This document shows positions 9,278 through 17,776 of a DNA stretch of 64,000 bases, piece after piece. Each line of letters begins with the position of its first letter. Positions within the stretch are counted from its first letter, which is position 1. The position numbers were made by a program, and so were the translations under genes. The notes under the pieces were generated by a model, which was given only the letters and a program-made list of their open reading frames with translations, ran no database searches and was not told where the DNA came from. The DNA is taken from contig CAMSZT010000008.1 in assembly GCA_947066815.1 (NCBI GenBank), positions 24,245-88,244 on the forward strand, given 5' to 3'. The DNA is from an uncultured Lachnotalea sp. (GTDB lineage Bacteria > Bacillota > Clostridia > Lachnospirales > Lachnospiraceae).

Positions 9278-10213
9278 ATGTCGTATCTTTTGGAAACATA
9301 TGATCTGACGAAGGAGATCGGCGGGCGGAAAATCCTGGAGAGCGTGTCGCTCCATGTGAAGAAAGGGGAGATCTACGGATTTCTGGGACCCAACGGGGCG
9401 GGCAAGACCACAGTGCTAAAGCTGGTGACCGGACTGCTGCGGCCGACGGCGGGGGAGGTCATCCTTTTTGGAAAGAGAGCAGGCGGGGGAGACCGGGACT
9501 GGGCGGCCGGGGATTTTTGTTATGCCTTAAAGCGGATGGGAATCCTTTTGGAGTATCCCGTGTTTTATGACAGGCTCACGGGGCGGGAGAATCTGGAACT
9601 TCACCGGGAATACATGGGGTATTACCGCCATGGGTGCGTGGAGGAGGCTTTGGAGCTTCTGCACCTTACGGAGGCGGCGGACCGGCCGGTGAGGAGCTAT
9701 TCCCTGGGCATGAGGGAGCGGCTGGGCATTGCCAGGGCGCTGCTCCACCGGCCGGAGCTTCTGCTCCTCGACGAGCCCTTAAACGGGCTGGACCCGGAGG
9801 GGATCCGTCAGATCCGGGAGCTTCTTCGGAGACTGTCCGCAGATCACGGGGTGACAGTCCTGATCTCCAGCCATATCCTGTCGGAGGTGGAGAGCATTGC
9901 GGATGCGGTGGGGATCCTTTCGAAAGGCAGGCTCAGGGAGGAGCTTTCCATGAAGGAGCTGTCCGAGAGGAGCGCCTCCTTCCTCGAGGTCGTGGCGGCG
10001 GACGAGAAGAGGGCGGCTTATCTGCTGGAGGAGAAGCTGGGGCTTTCCAAATTCCGGGTCCTCGAAGACAAAAGAATCCGCATTTATGAGAAGGAAATCT
10101 CGGTGGAAGCGCTGGCGAGGACATTTTCCGAGGGCGGGGCCGGAGTCCTCTCCATCGGCCGGAAGAGGGAGACGCTGGAGGAATATTTTTTAAAGCTTGT
10201 GGGGGAGGAATGA
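9278..10213 (+). CDS. ABC transporter ATP-binding protein
   Basis: 311-residue nucleotide-binding subunit of an ABC-2 type exporter. Walker A is GPNGAGKTT (about residues 38-46), the signature is YSLGMRERLGIA, Walker B is LLLLDEPLNGLDPEG and the H-loop is ISSHILSE. A C-terminal region of about 80 residues after the core is typical of bacteriocin/antibiotic exporters of the BcrA/LanF type. The start at 9278 is preferred over ATG 9272 because AAGGAGG (9263-9269) is then 8 nt away. It is followed after 1 bp by its permease. Confidence 0.9.
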   Translation: MSYLLETYDLTKEIGGRKILESVSLHVKKGEIYGFLGPNGAGKTTVLKLVTGLLRPTAGEVILFGKRAGGGDRDWAAGDFCYALKRMGILLEYPVFYDRLTGRENLELHREYMGYYRHGCVEEALELLHLTEAADRPVRSYSLGMRERLGIARALLHRPELLLLDEPLNGLDPEGIRQIRELLRRLSADHGVTVLISSHILSEVESIADAVGILSKGRLREELSMKELSERSASFLEVVAADEKRAAYLLEEKLGLSKFRVLEDKRIRIYEKEISVEALARTFSEGGAGVLSIGRKRETLEEYFLKLVGEE

Positions 10214-10214
10214 G

Positions 10215-10931
10215 ATGAGAAAATTGATCTGGCTGGAGTGGAAAAAGAACCGCGCGGGGCGGTACGTGAGAAATGCGTTTTTTTTGACCGTCCTACTGAC
10301 GCTGCTTGTCTTTGGAATGGCCTTTTTCGGCATTGCCGACGACCCGGCGACGGGGATGCCGGATGCGGCTGCCGGAATGCTCAGCAGTTCGGCCAATGTG
10401 GAATTTCTGACCAACAGCGTCTCGATCGTGTTCACGGGAGTCATGCTGGCGGCCTTTGTGGTGGGGGCTTACAAAAACGGGATCATGGCCCTCATGGCCA
10501 CCTATCCCATAAGCAGGAGAAAGCTTTTAGCCTCCCAGTTTTCGGCCGTGTGGCTCTTCAATTTCGTGGCCCTGGCCCTTACGAAGCTGTTCCTCTACGG
10601 CTGTCTGGCCCTCGGGGGAAGGGTTTACGGGGCTTCCTCGTTCCCGCTGGATTTTGACCTGGGGAGCGGGGCCTTTTACGGCTCGTTGCTTCTGTCGGCG
10701 GCGGCCGTGGTGACGGTGGGCTTTCTGTCCCTCTTTGCGGGGCTTCTTGCGAAGTCCTCGAAGGCGGCGGTGGTCGCCTCCTTCCTTCTGGTACTTCTGA
10801 CCCAGGGGAGCGTGGGGGATCTGAGCCTGGCGGGGAATCCGGCGTTTTTCCTGGGGCTGGCCTTTCTCGCCCTTTTGCTTGCGGCGGGGAGCGTGGCGGC
10901 GGCCGGGAAGCGGGACGTGGTGGGAAAATAA
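10215..10931 (+). CDS. ABC-2 type permease
   Basis: A 238-residue membrane protein with about six hydrophobic segments (residues roughly 18-40, 60-85, 105-130, 152-178, 185-203 and 208-232). The N-terminus MRKLIWLEWKKNRAG resembles ABC-2 permeases that pair with single ATPase subunits. The start is ATG 10215 behind GGGGGAGG. It completes an exporter with the upstream ATPase; lantibiotic/bacitracin-type self-protection or cell-envelope export is the usual role of such sets. No terminator of standard form directly follows. Confidence 0.82.
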   Translation: MRKLIWLEWKKNRAGRYVRNAFFLTVLLTLLVFGMAFFGIADDPATGMPDAAAGMLSSSANVEFLTNSVSIVFTGVMLAAFVVGAYKNGIMALMATYPISRRKLLASQFSAVWLFNFVALALTKLFLYGCLALGGRVYGASSFPLDFDLGSGAFYGSLLLSAAAVVTVGFLSLFAGLLAKSSKAAVVASFLLVLLTQGSVGDLSLAGNPAFFLGLAFLALLLAAGSVAAAGKRDVVGK

Positions 10932-11064
10932 AAGCGCTTGACTTTTTGTATATATTTATAGCAGACGACATAAATCTTTTCTTTATGGCGTCTGCTGCGC
11001 CGATTTTTGCTGCGTGTAAGCGCAGAATCTATCTTACAAAAATCGTGCGCATCCCCCGGAGGGC

Positions 11065-11102
11065 TTATAGAAAACGGCAAATACTTTTGTCGTTTTCTAT
11101 AA
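11065..11102. terminator. Perfect 12-bp hairpin upstream of the decayed TA locus
   Basis: TTATAGAAAACG (11065-11076) pairs perfectly with CGTTTTCTATAA (11091-11102) around a 14-nt loop. It could terminate the ABC operon or be an operator. The rest of 10932-11148 shows no supported gene. Confidence 0.45.
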
Positions 11103-11148
11103 ATACAATTGAAATATGGAAAAATGCAAGTGAAGGGAGATGTAGGCC

Positions 11149-11271
11149 ATGGCAAATGCTTTGATTCAGTTGCGGATTGATGAAAGACTTAAAGCGGAGG
11201 CGGAGGGCATTGCAGATATGACGCTGGACGAGATCAATGCAGAAATCTCTGCTGCCAGAAAAGAGGTGTGA
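11149..11271 (+). pseudogene. RelB/DinJ-type antitoxin with its middle deleted
   Basis: The 40-residue frame starts as a classical RelB/DinJ antitoxin (MANALIQLRIDERLKAEAEGI) and then jumps directly to the usual C-terminal part (ADMTLDEINAEISAARKEV). Intact family members are about 90-100 residues, so roughly 50 central residues, including most of the ribbon-helix-helix dimer region, are missing without a frameshift. The PIN toxin fragment follows immediately, so this was once an antitoxin/toxin operon. A stable product is unlikely to bind DNA or toxin. Confidence 0.75.
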
Positions 11272-11272
11272 C

Positions 11273-11370
11273 GTGAAATATTATGCAGTGATAGATACGA
11301 ATGTCCTGGTATCGTCACGCCGAGGGAGATGCTGACAATTTTAGAAGACGAATCATGTGGCTTTGATTGA
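11273..11370 (+). pseudogene. PIN-domain toxin remnant, internally deleted
   Basis: GTG at 11273 opens VKYYAVIDTNVLVSS, the N-terminus of PIN ribonucleases including the first catalytic Asp (IDTN). It then runs into a frameshifted stop at 11335. From about 11318, in another frame, TPREMLTILEDESCGFD reads as the typical C-terminal end of the same family and stops at 11370. About 100 central residues carrying the other catalytic acidic residues are gone, so no nuclease can be made. Confidence 0.75.
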
Positions 11371-11573
11371 TTTTTTTATTTTCTGTGTTCTCATCCTCTG
11401 GCAGTTATCAGAATCTGCCGTCAAAATAACGAAAAAATTTTATATCACATCTGAAAAATATAAAAAATATATATAATCCCCCCTCAAAACAAAATTCCTC
11501 CCCTCTTTTGTATCCGGCAATATTTGTTATACTTAAGACCAGAAGTGTAAAGTCGGTATGAAGGGGTGAGAGA
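11371..11573 (+). promoter_or_regulatory. AT-rich leader and promoter region of the sugar transporter
   Basis: An AT-rich stretch with no gene. An extended -10 box TGTTATACT (11525-11533) lies about 40 bp before the ATPase start; no good -35 sits at 17 bp, which would fit an activator-dependent promoter, for example one driven by the AraC-type regulator at 16163. Confidence 0.5.
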
Positions 11574-13085
11574 ATGCAGGATGTAATTGTTTCCATGGAA
11601 AACGTCAGCAAGAGTTTTCCGGGAGTGAAGGCGCTGGACAACGTGCAGTTTGAGCTTCGGGCCGGGGAGGTCATGGCTCTTCTGGGGGAAAACGGCGCCG
11701 GAAAATCGACCTTGATGAAAATCCTCAGCGGCGTCTATACGAGGGACGGTGGGACCGTGCGCATTTTCGGACAGGAGTACGGGGATATGACGCCCAAGCA
11801 GGCCCAGGCGGCCGGGGTGGCCATCATCCACCAGGAATTGAATATGTGCAGGCACCTGTCGGTGGCGGAAAACATGTTCCTCGGGCGGGAGATCAAGGGG
11901 ACCTTTGCCCTCAACAATGCGAAGATGGAGGAGGAGGCGGGCCGGATTTTAAGCGAACTGAAGATCGACATCAGCCCGAGGCAGATCGTCGGCGATCTGC
12001 CCGTGTCCAAGCAGCAGATGGTGGAGATCGCCAAAGCCCTCTCCATCAACGCCAAGGTCCTGATCATGGATGAGCCTACCTCGGCCCTGACGGCCAAGGA
12101 GATCGACGACCTGTTCCGCATCATCCACCAGCTCAAGGAGGAGGGCCACGGGATCGTCTATATTTCCCACCGGCTGGAGGAGCTCCAGCATATCGTGGAT
12201 CGGGTCACCATCATGCGGGACGGCCAGTACATCACCTGCCGGGATTTTGCGGACATGACCATGGACGAGATCATCGCGGGCATGGTGGGCCGGGAGATCA
12301 AGGAGAAGTTCCCCCATGTGGAGTGCGAAAAGGGAAAGAAGATTTTTGAGGTAAAGAATCTAAACGCCGGAAAGCTGGTCCGGGATATCAGCTTTTCCGT
12401 ATATGAAGGGGAGATCGTCGGCTTTGCCGGGCTGATGGGCGCGGGGAGGACCGAGACCACCAGGGCGATCTTCGGGGCGGATCCCAAGGAGAGCGGGGAG
12501 ATTTTCGTGGACGGGAAGGAAGTGAAGATCCGCTGTCCCATGGACGCCATCAAAAACGGCGTGGTGCTGGCGCCGGAGGACCGGAAGAAGGACGGGCTCT
12601 GCACGAAGTTAAGTATCCGGCAGAATCTGGCCCTTCCCAACCTGGATCTGGTCTGCACGGGCCTGGGGGTGGTGAGCCGTGGGAAGGAGCAGAAGCTCTG
12701 CGACGAGGCGGTGGAGAATTTAAGGATCAAGACGCCCGGCGTGGACATTGACGCCGGAAATCTGTCCGGCGGAAACCAGCAGAAGGTGGTCGTCGGCAAA
12801 TGGCTGGCGAGAAATTCCCGGGTGGTGATCTTTGACGAACCCACCAGGGGCATCGACGTGGGAGCCAAGGTGGAAATTTACAACCTGATCAACGAGCTCA
12901 AGAAGCAGGGGATCGCCGTGGTCATCGTCTCCTCGGAGATGCCGGAGGTCATGGGGGTTGCGGACCGGATCATCGTCATGTGCGATGGCCGGATCACCGG
13001 CGAGGTGATGGCGAAGGAGACCACGCAGAACGAGATTTTGACCTTGGCCACTTCGTTTGAAAATAAAAAGATTGCCAGTCATTAA
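11574..13085 (+). CDS. Sugar ABC transporter ATPase, RbsA/MglA type
   Basis: 503 residues with two fused nucleotide-binding domains. Domain 1 has Walker A GENGAGKST, signature LPVSKQQMVEIAKAL and Walker B VLIMDEPTSAL. Domain 2 has the customary modified Walker A region (GLMGAGRTE), signature LSGGNQQKVVVGKWL and Walker B VVIFDEPTRGIDVG. This is the normal pattern of carbohydrate uptake transporter family 2, which imports ribose, galactose, xylose and similar sugars. It is first of three genes (ATPase, permease, binding protein) closed by a terminator at 16052. The sugar is not deducible from this subunit. Confidence 0.93.
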   Translation: MQDVIVSMENVSKSFPGVKALDNVQFELRAGEVMALLGENGAGKSTLMKILSGVYTRDGGTVRIFGQEYGDMTPKQAQAAGVAIIHQELNMCRHLSVAENMFLGREIKGTFALNNAKMEEEAGRILSELKIDISPRQIVGDLPVSKQQMVEIAKALSINAKVLIMDEPTSALTAKEIDDLFRIIHQLKEEGHGIVYISHRLEELQHIVDRVTIMRDGQYITCRDFADMTMDEIIAGMVGREIKEKFPHVECEKGKKIFEVKNLNAGKLVRDISFSVYEGEIVGFAGLMGAGRTETTRAIFGADPKESGEIFVDGKEVKIRCPMDAIKNGVVLAPEDRKKDGLCTKLSIRQNLALPNLDLVCTGLGVVSRGKEQKLCDEAVENLRIKTPGVDIDAGNLSGGNQQKVVVGKWLARNSRVVIFDEPTRGIDVGAKVEIYNLINELKKQGIAVVIVSSEMPEVMGVADRIIVMCDGRITGEVMAKETTQNEILTLATSFENKKIASH

Positions 13086-13100
13086 GGAGGGAGAAACGAT

Positions 13101-14117
13101 ATGAATACGAAAAAACAAAATCCCTGGAAGCGGCTGCTCGGGATCCGTGGGATGGGAGCCGCACTGACGGCTTTTGCGGGGTTTATCATTCTCTACGTGG
13201 CCTTCGGCCTCATTGAGCCGACGGTGTTTTCCGGGCAGAACATCATGAACCTGCTGCGGTCCATGTCCAAGTACCTGCTGATCGGAATCGCCCAGAGCTT
13301 TATCCTGATCACGGGGAACATTGACCTCTCCATCGGTTCCATGGTCGGCATGAGCGCCATGATCAGCGCCACCATGATGGCGAAGGCGTTCCACCCGGCG
13401 GTGGCGCTTCTGGTCGCCCTCTTGAGCTGCCTGGCCGTGGGCCTGATCAACGGGTTCTTGGTCGGAAAGTTCCGTCTGCCCCCCTTCATCGCCACTCTTG
13501 GCACCATGTTTGTGGCCAGGGGCATCGCCTACATGGTGAACGGGAACCGCAACACTGACGCCATCACCACGGGGATCGGCAAGGAGGCGGGGGACGCCTT
13601 CCAGAATTTTTTCTACTATGGCTCGGTGTTAAAGATTTACAATGCGTTCTGGATTGCGCTCATCGTTTTTGTCATCATGTTCTTTATCCTGTCCAAGACC
13701 AGGACGGGCCGGCATATTTACGCCATCGGTTCTAACATTGATGCGGCGAAGTTATCCGGCGTCAACATCGTGGCGACCACCACCAAGGTGTATCTGGTCA
13801 GCGCTGTCTGTTCCTGGCTGGTGGGCCTGATCCTCTGTGCCCAGGCCGGCATGGGAAACATGGAGGCAGGAATCAGCTATGAGATGTACGGCGTGGCCGC
13901 AGGCGTCATCGGCGGCGTCTCTCCCCTGGGGGGCACCGGACTTCTTCTCGGCACCCTGGCGGGCTCGGCCGTGTGGCAGACTCTTGAGAACGGTCTCAAC
14001 ATGATCGGCGCCCAGGTGGGCATCCAGCGGCTGGTCATCGGCATCATCGTGGTCTGTGCCGTGCTTCTGGACGTGGTGGTGCGTAACGGCCAGTTCGGGA
14101 GAAGGAAGAAAGCTTAA
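13101..14117 (+). CDS. Sugar ABC transporter permease, RbsC type
   Basis: A 338-residue inner-membrane permease of the BPD_transp_2 family with 8-10 hydrophobic segments. Family motifs include GNIDLSIGSMVGMSAM, NGFLVGKFRLPPFIATLGTM and the GGVSPLGGTG loop that contacts the ATPase. AAGGAGGGAG precedes the ATG at 13101. Only one permease gene is present, so the transporter would use a homodimer, unlike the two-permease system at 43.6-45.8 kb. Confidence 0.93.
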   Translation: MNTKKQNPWKRLLGIRGMGAALTAFAGFIILYVAFGLIEPTVFSGQNIMNLLRSMSKYLLIGIAQSFILITGNIDLSIGSMVGMSAMISATMMAKAFHPAVALLVALLSCLAVGLINGFLVGKFRLPPFIATLGTMFVARGIAYMVNGNRNTDAITTGIGKEAGDAFQNFFYYGSVLKIYNAFWIALIVFVIMFFILSKTRTGRHIYAIGSNIDAAKLSGVNIVATTTKVYLVSAVCSWLVGLILCAQAGMGNMEAGISYEMYGVAAGVIGGVSPLGGTGLLLGTLAGSAVWQTLENGLNMIGAQVGIQRLVIGIIVVCAVLLDVVVRNGQFGRRKKA

Positions 14118-14170
14118 ATGGAGCTGAACCGCTTAAGGCGGATAAGCAATATAAAAAAAGGAGGAACAAC

Positions 14171-16018
14171 ATGAAAAGAAAGGTATTGGCTATGCTCTGT
14201 GTTCTCGTCATGGTGACGGCGGCTCTTGCCGGCTGTGGCGGTGACAAGAAGGAGACGGAGGCCCCCACGGAGGGCGCAGAACAGAAGGAGGAGAGCAAGG
14301 CTCCGGAAACCCAGGGCGCTTCCGGCGACGTGAGGATTGCCCTGATCACCATGGATTCGGTGGACCAGCACTGGGTGAACCTGAATGAGGGCGCTCAGAA
14401 GGCTGCCTCGGAGCTTGGCGTGGAGGTGACGCTGCTTGCCCCCAACATGAAGGACGACGCACAGCAGATCGAGTGCGTGAACAATGCGGTGGCCGGCAAG
14501 TATGACGCCATCATGGTGGCGGCCAACGGTCCTGACGCCATCTCTTCCGCACTGAAGGAAGCGCAGCAGGCGGGCATCAAGATCGTCTATGTGGACTCTC
14601 CGGCCAACGTGGACGCCGAGGCGACCTTCTCCACCGACAACAAGGCGGCGGGCAAGATCGCCGGCGAGGAGATGATTAAGGCCCTGGAGGCGGCGAACAT
14701 CACCTCCGGTAACATCGGTATCGTCAATGTCAACGCTTCCACCGAGACGGCCGTGGCCCGTGAGGAGGGCTTCCGCTCGGCTTTCGAGGGCAAGGGCTAC
14801 ACCCTTCTGGAGACGCAGTACGGCGAGGGGGATGCGGCCAAGTCCCAGACCATTGCCGAGAATTACATCACCCAGGGCGTGGTCGGCATCTTCGGAACCA
14901 ATGAGGGTTCCACCACCGGGACCGGAAACGCCATCAAGGCTTCAAACTCTGACGTGATCGGCGTGGGCTTTGACAAGTCCGATGCCATCCAGAACCTGAT
15001 CGCCGACGGTTATCTGCTCTGCACCATGGCTCAGAATCCCGACGTGATGGGTTATGAGGGCGTGAAGGCCGCTGTTGCCGCCGTGAACGGCGAGAGCCTG
15101 GGCGGCAAGGTGACGGACACCGGCGTGTCTGTCCTGACGAAGGACACTCTTGGCGGGGGCAGCAGTGAGGGCGGCAGCTCTGACGTCACGGCCAGCAAGG
15201 CCTGGAAGATCGCCCTGATCACCATGGACTCCGTGGACCAGCACTGGGTCAGCTTAAATGAGGGCGCCCAGGCGAAGGCCAAGGAGCTGGGCGTGGAAGT
15301 GACTTTCATGGCTCCCAACAGCAAGGACGACGCACAGCAGATCGAGTGTGTGAACAATGCGGTGGCCGGCAAGTATGACGCCATCATGGTGGCGGCCAAC
15401 GGCCCGGACTCCATCACTTCCGCACTGAAGGAAGCGCAGGCGGCGGGCATCAAGATCGTCTATGTGGACTCTCCCGCGAACCTGGAGGCGGAAGCCACCT
15501 TCTCCACTGACAACAAGGCGGCGGGCAAGACGGCCGGCGAGGAGCTTCTCAAGGCTCTGGAAGCGGCCAACGTGACTTCTGGCAACATCGGCATCGTCAA
15601 CATCAACGCTTCCACTGATTCCACGGTGAACCGGGAAGCCGGCTTCAGGGAGGCTTTTGAGGGCAAGGGCTACACCCTTCTGGAGACTCAGTATGGCGAG
15701 GGTGATGCGGCCAAGTCCCAGACCATTGCCGAGAATTACATTACCCAGGGCGTGGTCGGCATTTTCGGCGCGAATGAGGGCGCTACCACTGGTGTCGGTA
15801 ATGCCATCAAAGCCAATGGCTCCGGGATCATCGGCGTGGGCTTTGACAAGTCTGACGCCATCCTAAACCTGATCGAGGACGGACATCTGCTCTGCACCAT
15901 GGCTCAGAATCCTGACGTGATGGGTTCTCTGGGCGTGGAGGCCTGCGTGAAGGCATTGGAAGGTGAGAGCCTCGGCGGCGCAGTGACCGATACCGGCGTC
16001 TCCGTTCTCACAAAATAA
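14171..16018 (+). CDS. Sugar-binding lipoprotein with two fused, nearly identical binding domains
   Basis: A 615-residue lipoprotein. The signal peptide ends in the lipobox ALAGC (Cys22), followed by an acidic linker. Two complete RbsB-like periplasmic-binding-protein domains come next: domain 1 starts at IALITM (residue 56) and domain 2 at the same motif (residue 347), an offset of 873 bp. They are joined by a Gly/Ser linker (about 331-346). Most residues agree, including EGAQ, DDAQQIECVNNAVAGKYDAIMVAANGPD blocks and the end TDTGVSVLTK. Typical family members have one domain of about 300 residues. The two copies differ at scattered silent and coding sites, so this is a real, not very recent, duplication. 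Two tethered receptors per transporter is the likely consequence. Confidence 0.92.
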   Translation: MKRKVLAMLCVLVMVTAALAGCGGDKKETEAPTEGAEQKEESKAPETQGASGDVRIALITMDSVDQHWVNLNEGAQKAASELGVEVTLLAPNMKDDAQQIECVNNAVAGKYDAIMVAANGPDAISSALKEAQQAGIKIVYVDSPANVDAEATFSTDNKAAGKIAGEEMIKALEAANITSGNIGIVNVNASTETAVAREEGFRSAFEGKGYTLLETQYGEGDAAKSQTIAENYITQGVVGIFGTNEGSTTGTGNAIKASNSDVIGVGFDKSDAIQNLIADGYLLCTMAQNPDVMGYEGVKAAVAAVNGESLGGKVTDTGVSVLTKDTLGGGSSEGGSSDVTASKAWKIALITMDSVDQHWVSLNEGAQAKAKELGVEVTFMAPNSKDDAQQIECVNNAVAGKYDAIMVAANGPDSITSALKEAQAAGIKIVYVDSPANLEAEATFSTDNKAAGKTAGEELLKALEAANVTSGNIGIVNINASTDSTVNREAGFREAFEGKGYTLLETQYGEGDAAKSQTIAENYITQGVVGIFGANEGATTGVGNAIKANGSGIIGVGFDKSDAILNLIEDGHLLCTMAQNPDVMGSLGVEACVKALEGESLGGAVTDTGVSVLTK

Positions 16019-16051
16019 GACAGCAGAGAGTGTTCTGACATAGGAAATCGA

Positions 16052-16093
16052 GAGGAAAGTCCGCCGGAATGTGTTTCTGGCGGTCTTTCCTTA
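16052..16093 (+). terminator. Terminator of the sugar transporter operon
   Basis: An inverted repeat AGGAAAGTCCGCC/GGCGGTCTTTCCT around a short loop lies about 35 bp after the binding-protein stop and ends in TTA. It separates transporter genes from the regulator genes. Confidence 0.65.
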
Positions 16094-16103
16094 TGAACGA
16101 TAC

Positions 16104-16133
16104 TTGTCAGAGAAAGCAGGTTTCTGTTACAAT
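16104..16133 (+). promoter_or_regulatory. Promoter of the regulator/kinase/pseudo-ATPase operon
   Basis: TTGTCA (16104-16109) and TACAAT (16128-16133) with an 18-bp spacer; TGT ahead of the -10 makes it an extended -10 promoter. It lies about 30 bp before the regulator start. Confidence 0.6.
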
Positions 16134-16162
16134 AAAAGAAAGAGCGGGGGAGGGCGGATGTG

Positions 16163-17752
16163 ATGTTGCGTGTCATGATCGCAGATGACGAGGAACGGAT
16201 CTGTAAGCTGATCACGGCGCTGGTGGACTGGGAGGCGCTGGATATGGAGATCGCAGGGACTGCCGGGAACGGGCCGGAGGCCATCCGGCTGGCAAAGGAG
16301 CTTCACCCGGATATCCTGATCACAGACATCCGGATGCCCGGGTGCAGCGGATTGGATCTGATCGAGGAGATCAAAAAGAGCGATCCGGCGCTGGAGATCG
16401 TGATCATCAGCGGCTATGCCCATTTTGAGTATGCCCAGACGGCCATCAAATTCGGGGTGGGGGATTATCTCTTAAAGCCGGTCAACCAGGAAGAATTAAA
16501 TGCCACGCTCCGGAAGTTCAAAGAGAGGATCCTGGCCAGGCAGGCGATGGCCAGGCAAGGCGGGCGGCTGTTCCAGAAAAGTGAAAAGGATTTGAGAAGG
16601 CTCCGGGCAGGGCTGATCGACCGGCTGATCTCGGGAAAGGGAGAGGCGCTGTCCCTCTCTGTTCTCCGGGAAGCCTATTACCTTTCGGTAGAACCGGGGA
16701 TCTTCCAGGCGGTCTGGCTGAAGCTTGACGGCCCCCGGACGGCTTTCACGGAGGCGGGCCTTCAGACGATCATGGAAAAGGCGGACAGCATTCTGGAAAG
16801 CAGTCTGCGCCCGAAATGTGCGGAGATAGTCTTCGGCCGTGCCGGCTCCTCCTGTGTGGGATTTTTAAATTACCGGCCCGGGAGAAAGGAGGAAGTGAGG
16901 AAAGGACTTAAAGACTGCCTAAACCAGCTCAGATCCCAGCAGGCGCTCTACGGGCCGGCCCAGTTCTCCCTCGCCGTAGGAAGGGCGGCGGCAGTACCGG
17001 AGGAGCTTAAGCTTTCTGTGTACGAGGCCTCGGTGATCATCAAAGAGCGGCTGGTGAAGGGGAGCGGACGGATCCTGGACCGGATGCCGGGGCACTCCGC
17101 CCTCCACGAACAGAAGCTTCTGGACAAATATCTGAGGAACATCACCCATGCGGTGGAGGTGATCAGCCTGGAGGAGGCGAAAGCCGCTCTCCTGGAGCTT
17201 TCCGGAGCGGTAAAGGCCATGAGGGAGGCGCGGGGGTATGAGGTGCTGGAGCTGATCCATTCCTGCGCCAGCCTGTTTTTCAGCCGTCTGGAGCTGACGG
17301 GGCGCACGGAGCTCTTGCGGGAGTTTGACGAGCAGTGCGAGTGGTGCGGGAGCGCGGAGGAGCTGTTTGCCCTTCTCGAAACCCTTCTGGAGACCCACCT
17401 TTCGGCCCTCAGGAAAAAGCACGAGAACGACGCAGACCGGCCGATCCGCCAGGCAAAAGAGTATATCCAGAATCATTACAGAGACCCCATCACCCTGGAG
17501 GAGGTCAGCGGCCATGTGGGCCTGAATCCGGCCTATTTCAGCGTCCTTTTTAAGAAGACGGAGGGGGAGGGCTTTGCGAAGTATCTGATCCACCTGAGGA
17601 TGGAGCAGGCCAAGGTCCTTCTGCGGGAGACCAACGAACCGGTGTCGGCTGTCTGCCGGAGGGTCGGCTACAACGACGTCAAACATTTTACCAGGACCTT
17701 CGAGAAGGATACGGGAGTGAAGCCGGCCACTTACCGGAAACTATATGGATGA
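16163..17752 (+). CDS. YesN-type response regulator with AraC DNA-binding domain
   Basis: 529 residues. The receiver domain has Asp55 (ITDIRMPG) and Lys at LLKPV. A long central region of about 280 residues follows, then a C-terminal double helix-turn-helix AraC domain (about 430-529; ITLEEVSGHVGLNPAYFSVLFKKTEGEGF and VCRRVGYNDVKHFTRTFEKDTGVKPATYRK). It pairs with the histidine kinase directly downstream. ATG 16163 is chosen (GGGGAGGG 8 nt upstream); GTG 16160 is possible. It probably activates the upstream transporter operon, whose promoter lacks a -35. Confidence 0.92.
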   Translation: MLRVMIADDEERICKLITALVDWEALDMEIAGTAGNGPEAIRLAKELHPDILITDIRMPGCSGLDLIEEIKKSDPALEIVIISGYAHFEYAQTAIKFGVGDYLLKPVNQEELNATLRKFKERILARQAMARQGGRLFQKSEKDLRRLRAGLIDRLISGKGEALSLSVLREAYYLSVEPGIFQAVWLKLDGPRTAFTEAGLQTIMEKADSILESSLRPKCAEIVFGRAGSSCVGFLNYRPGRKEEVRKGLKDCLNQLRSQQALYGPAQFSLAVGRAAAVPEELKLSVYEASVIIKERLVKGSGRILDRMPGHSALHEQKLLDKYLRNITHAVEVISLEEAKAALLELSGAVKAMREARGYEVLELIHSCASLFFSRLELTGRTELLREFDEQCEWCGSAEELFALLETLLETHLSALRKKHENDADRPIRQAKEYIQNHYRDPITLEEVSGHVGLNPAYFSVLFKKTEGEGFAKYLIHLRMEQAKVLLRETNEPVSAVCRRVGYNDVKHFTRTFEKDTGVKPATYRKLYG

Positions 17753-17776
17753 TCTCAAGGGGAAAGGAGACAAGTT

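Noticed and set aside
10946..11164. 72-residue plus-strand frame upstream of the decayed antitoxin
   Set aside because: No family match and no ribosome-binding site; it crosses a perfect hairpin and the start of the relB-like frame.
14171..16018. Assembly artefact as the explanation for the doubled binding protein
   Set aside because: The two halves differ at many scattered positions and are joined by a distinct linker, so a collapsed or duplicated read is unlikely.
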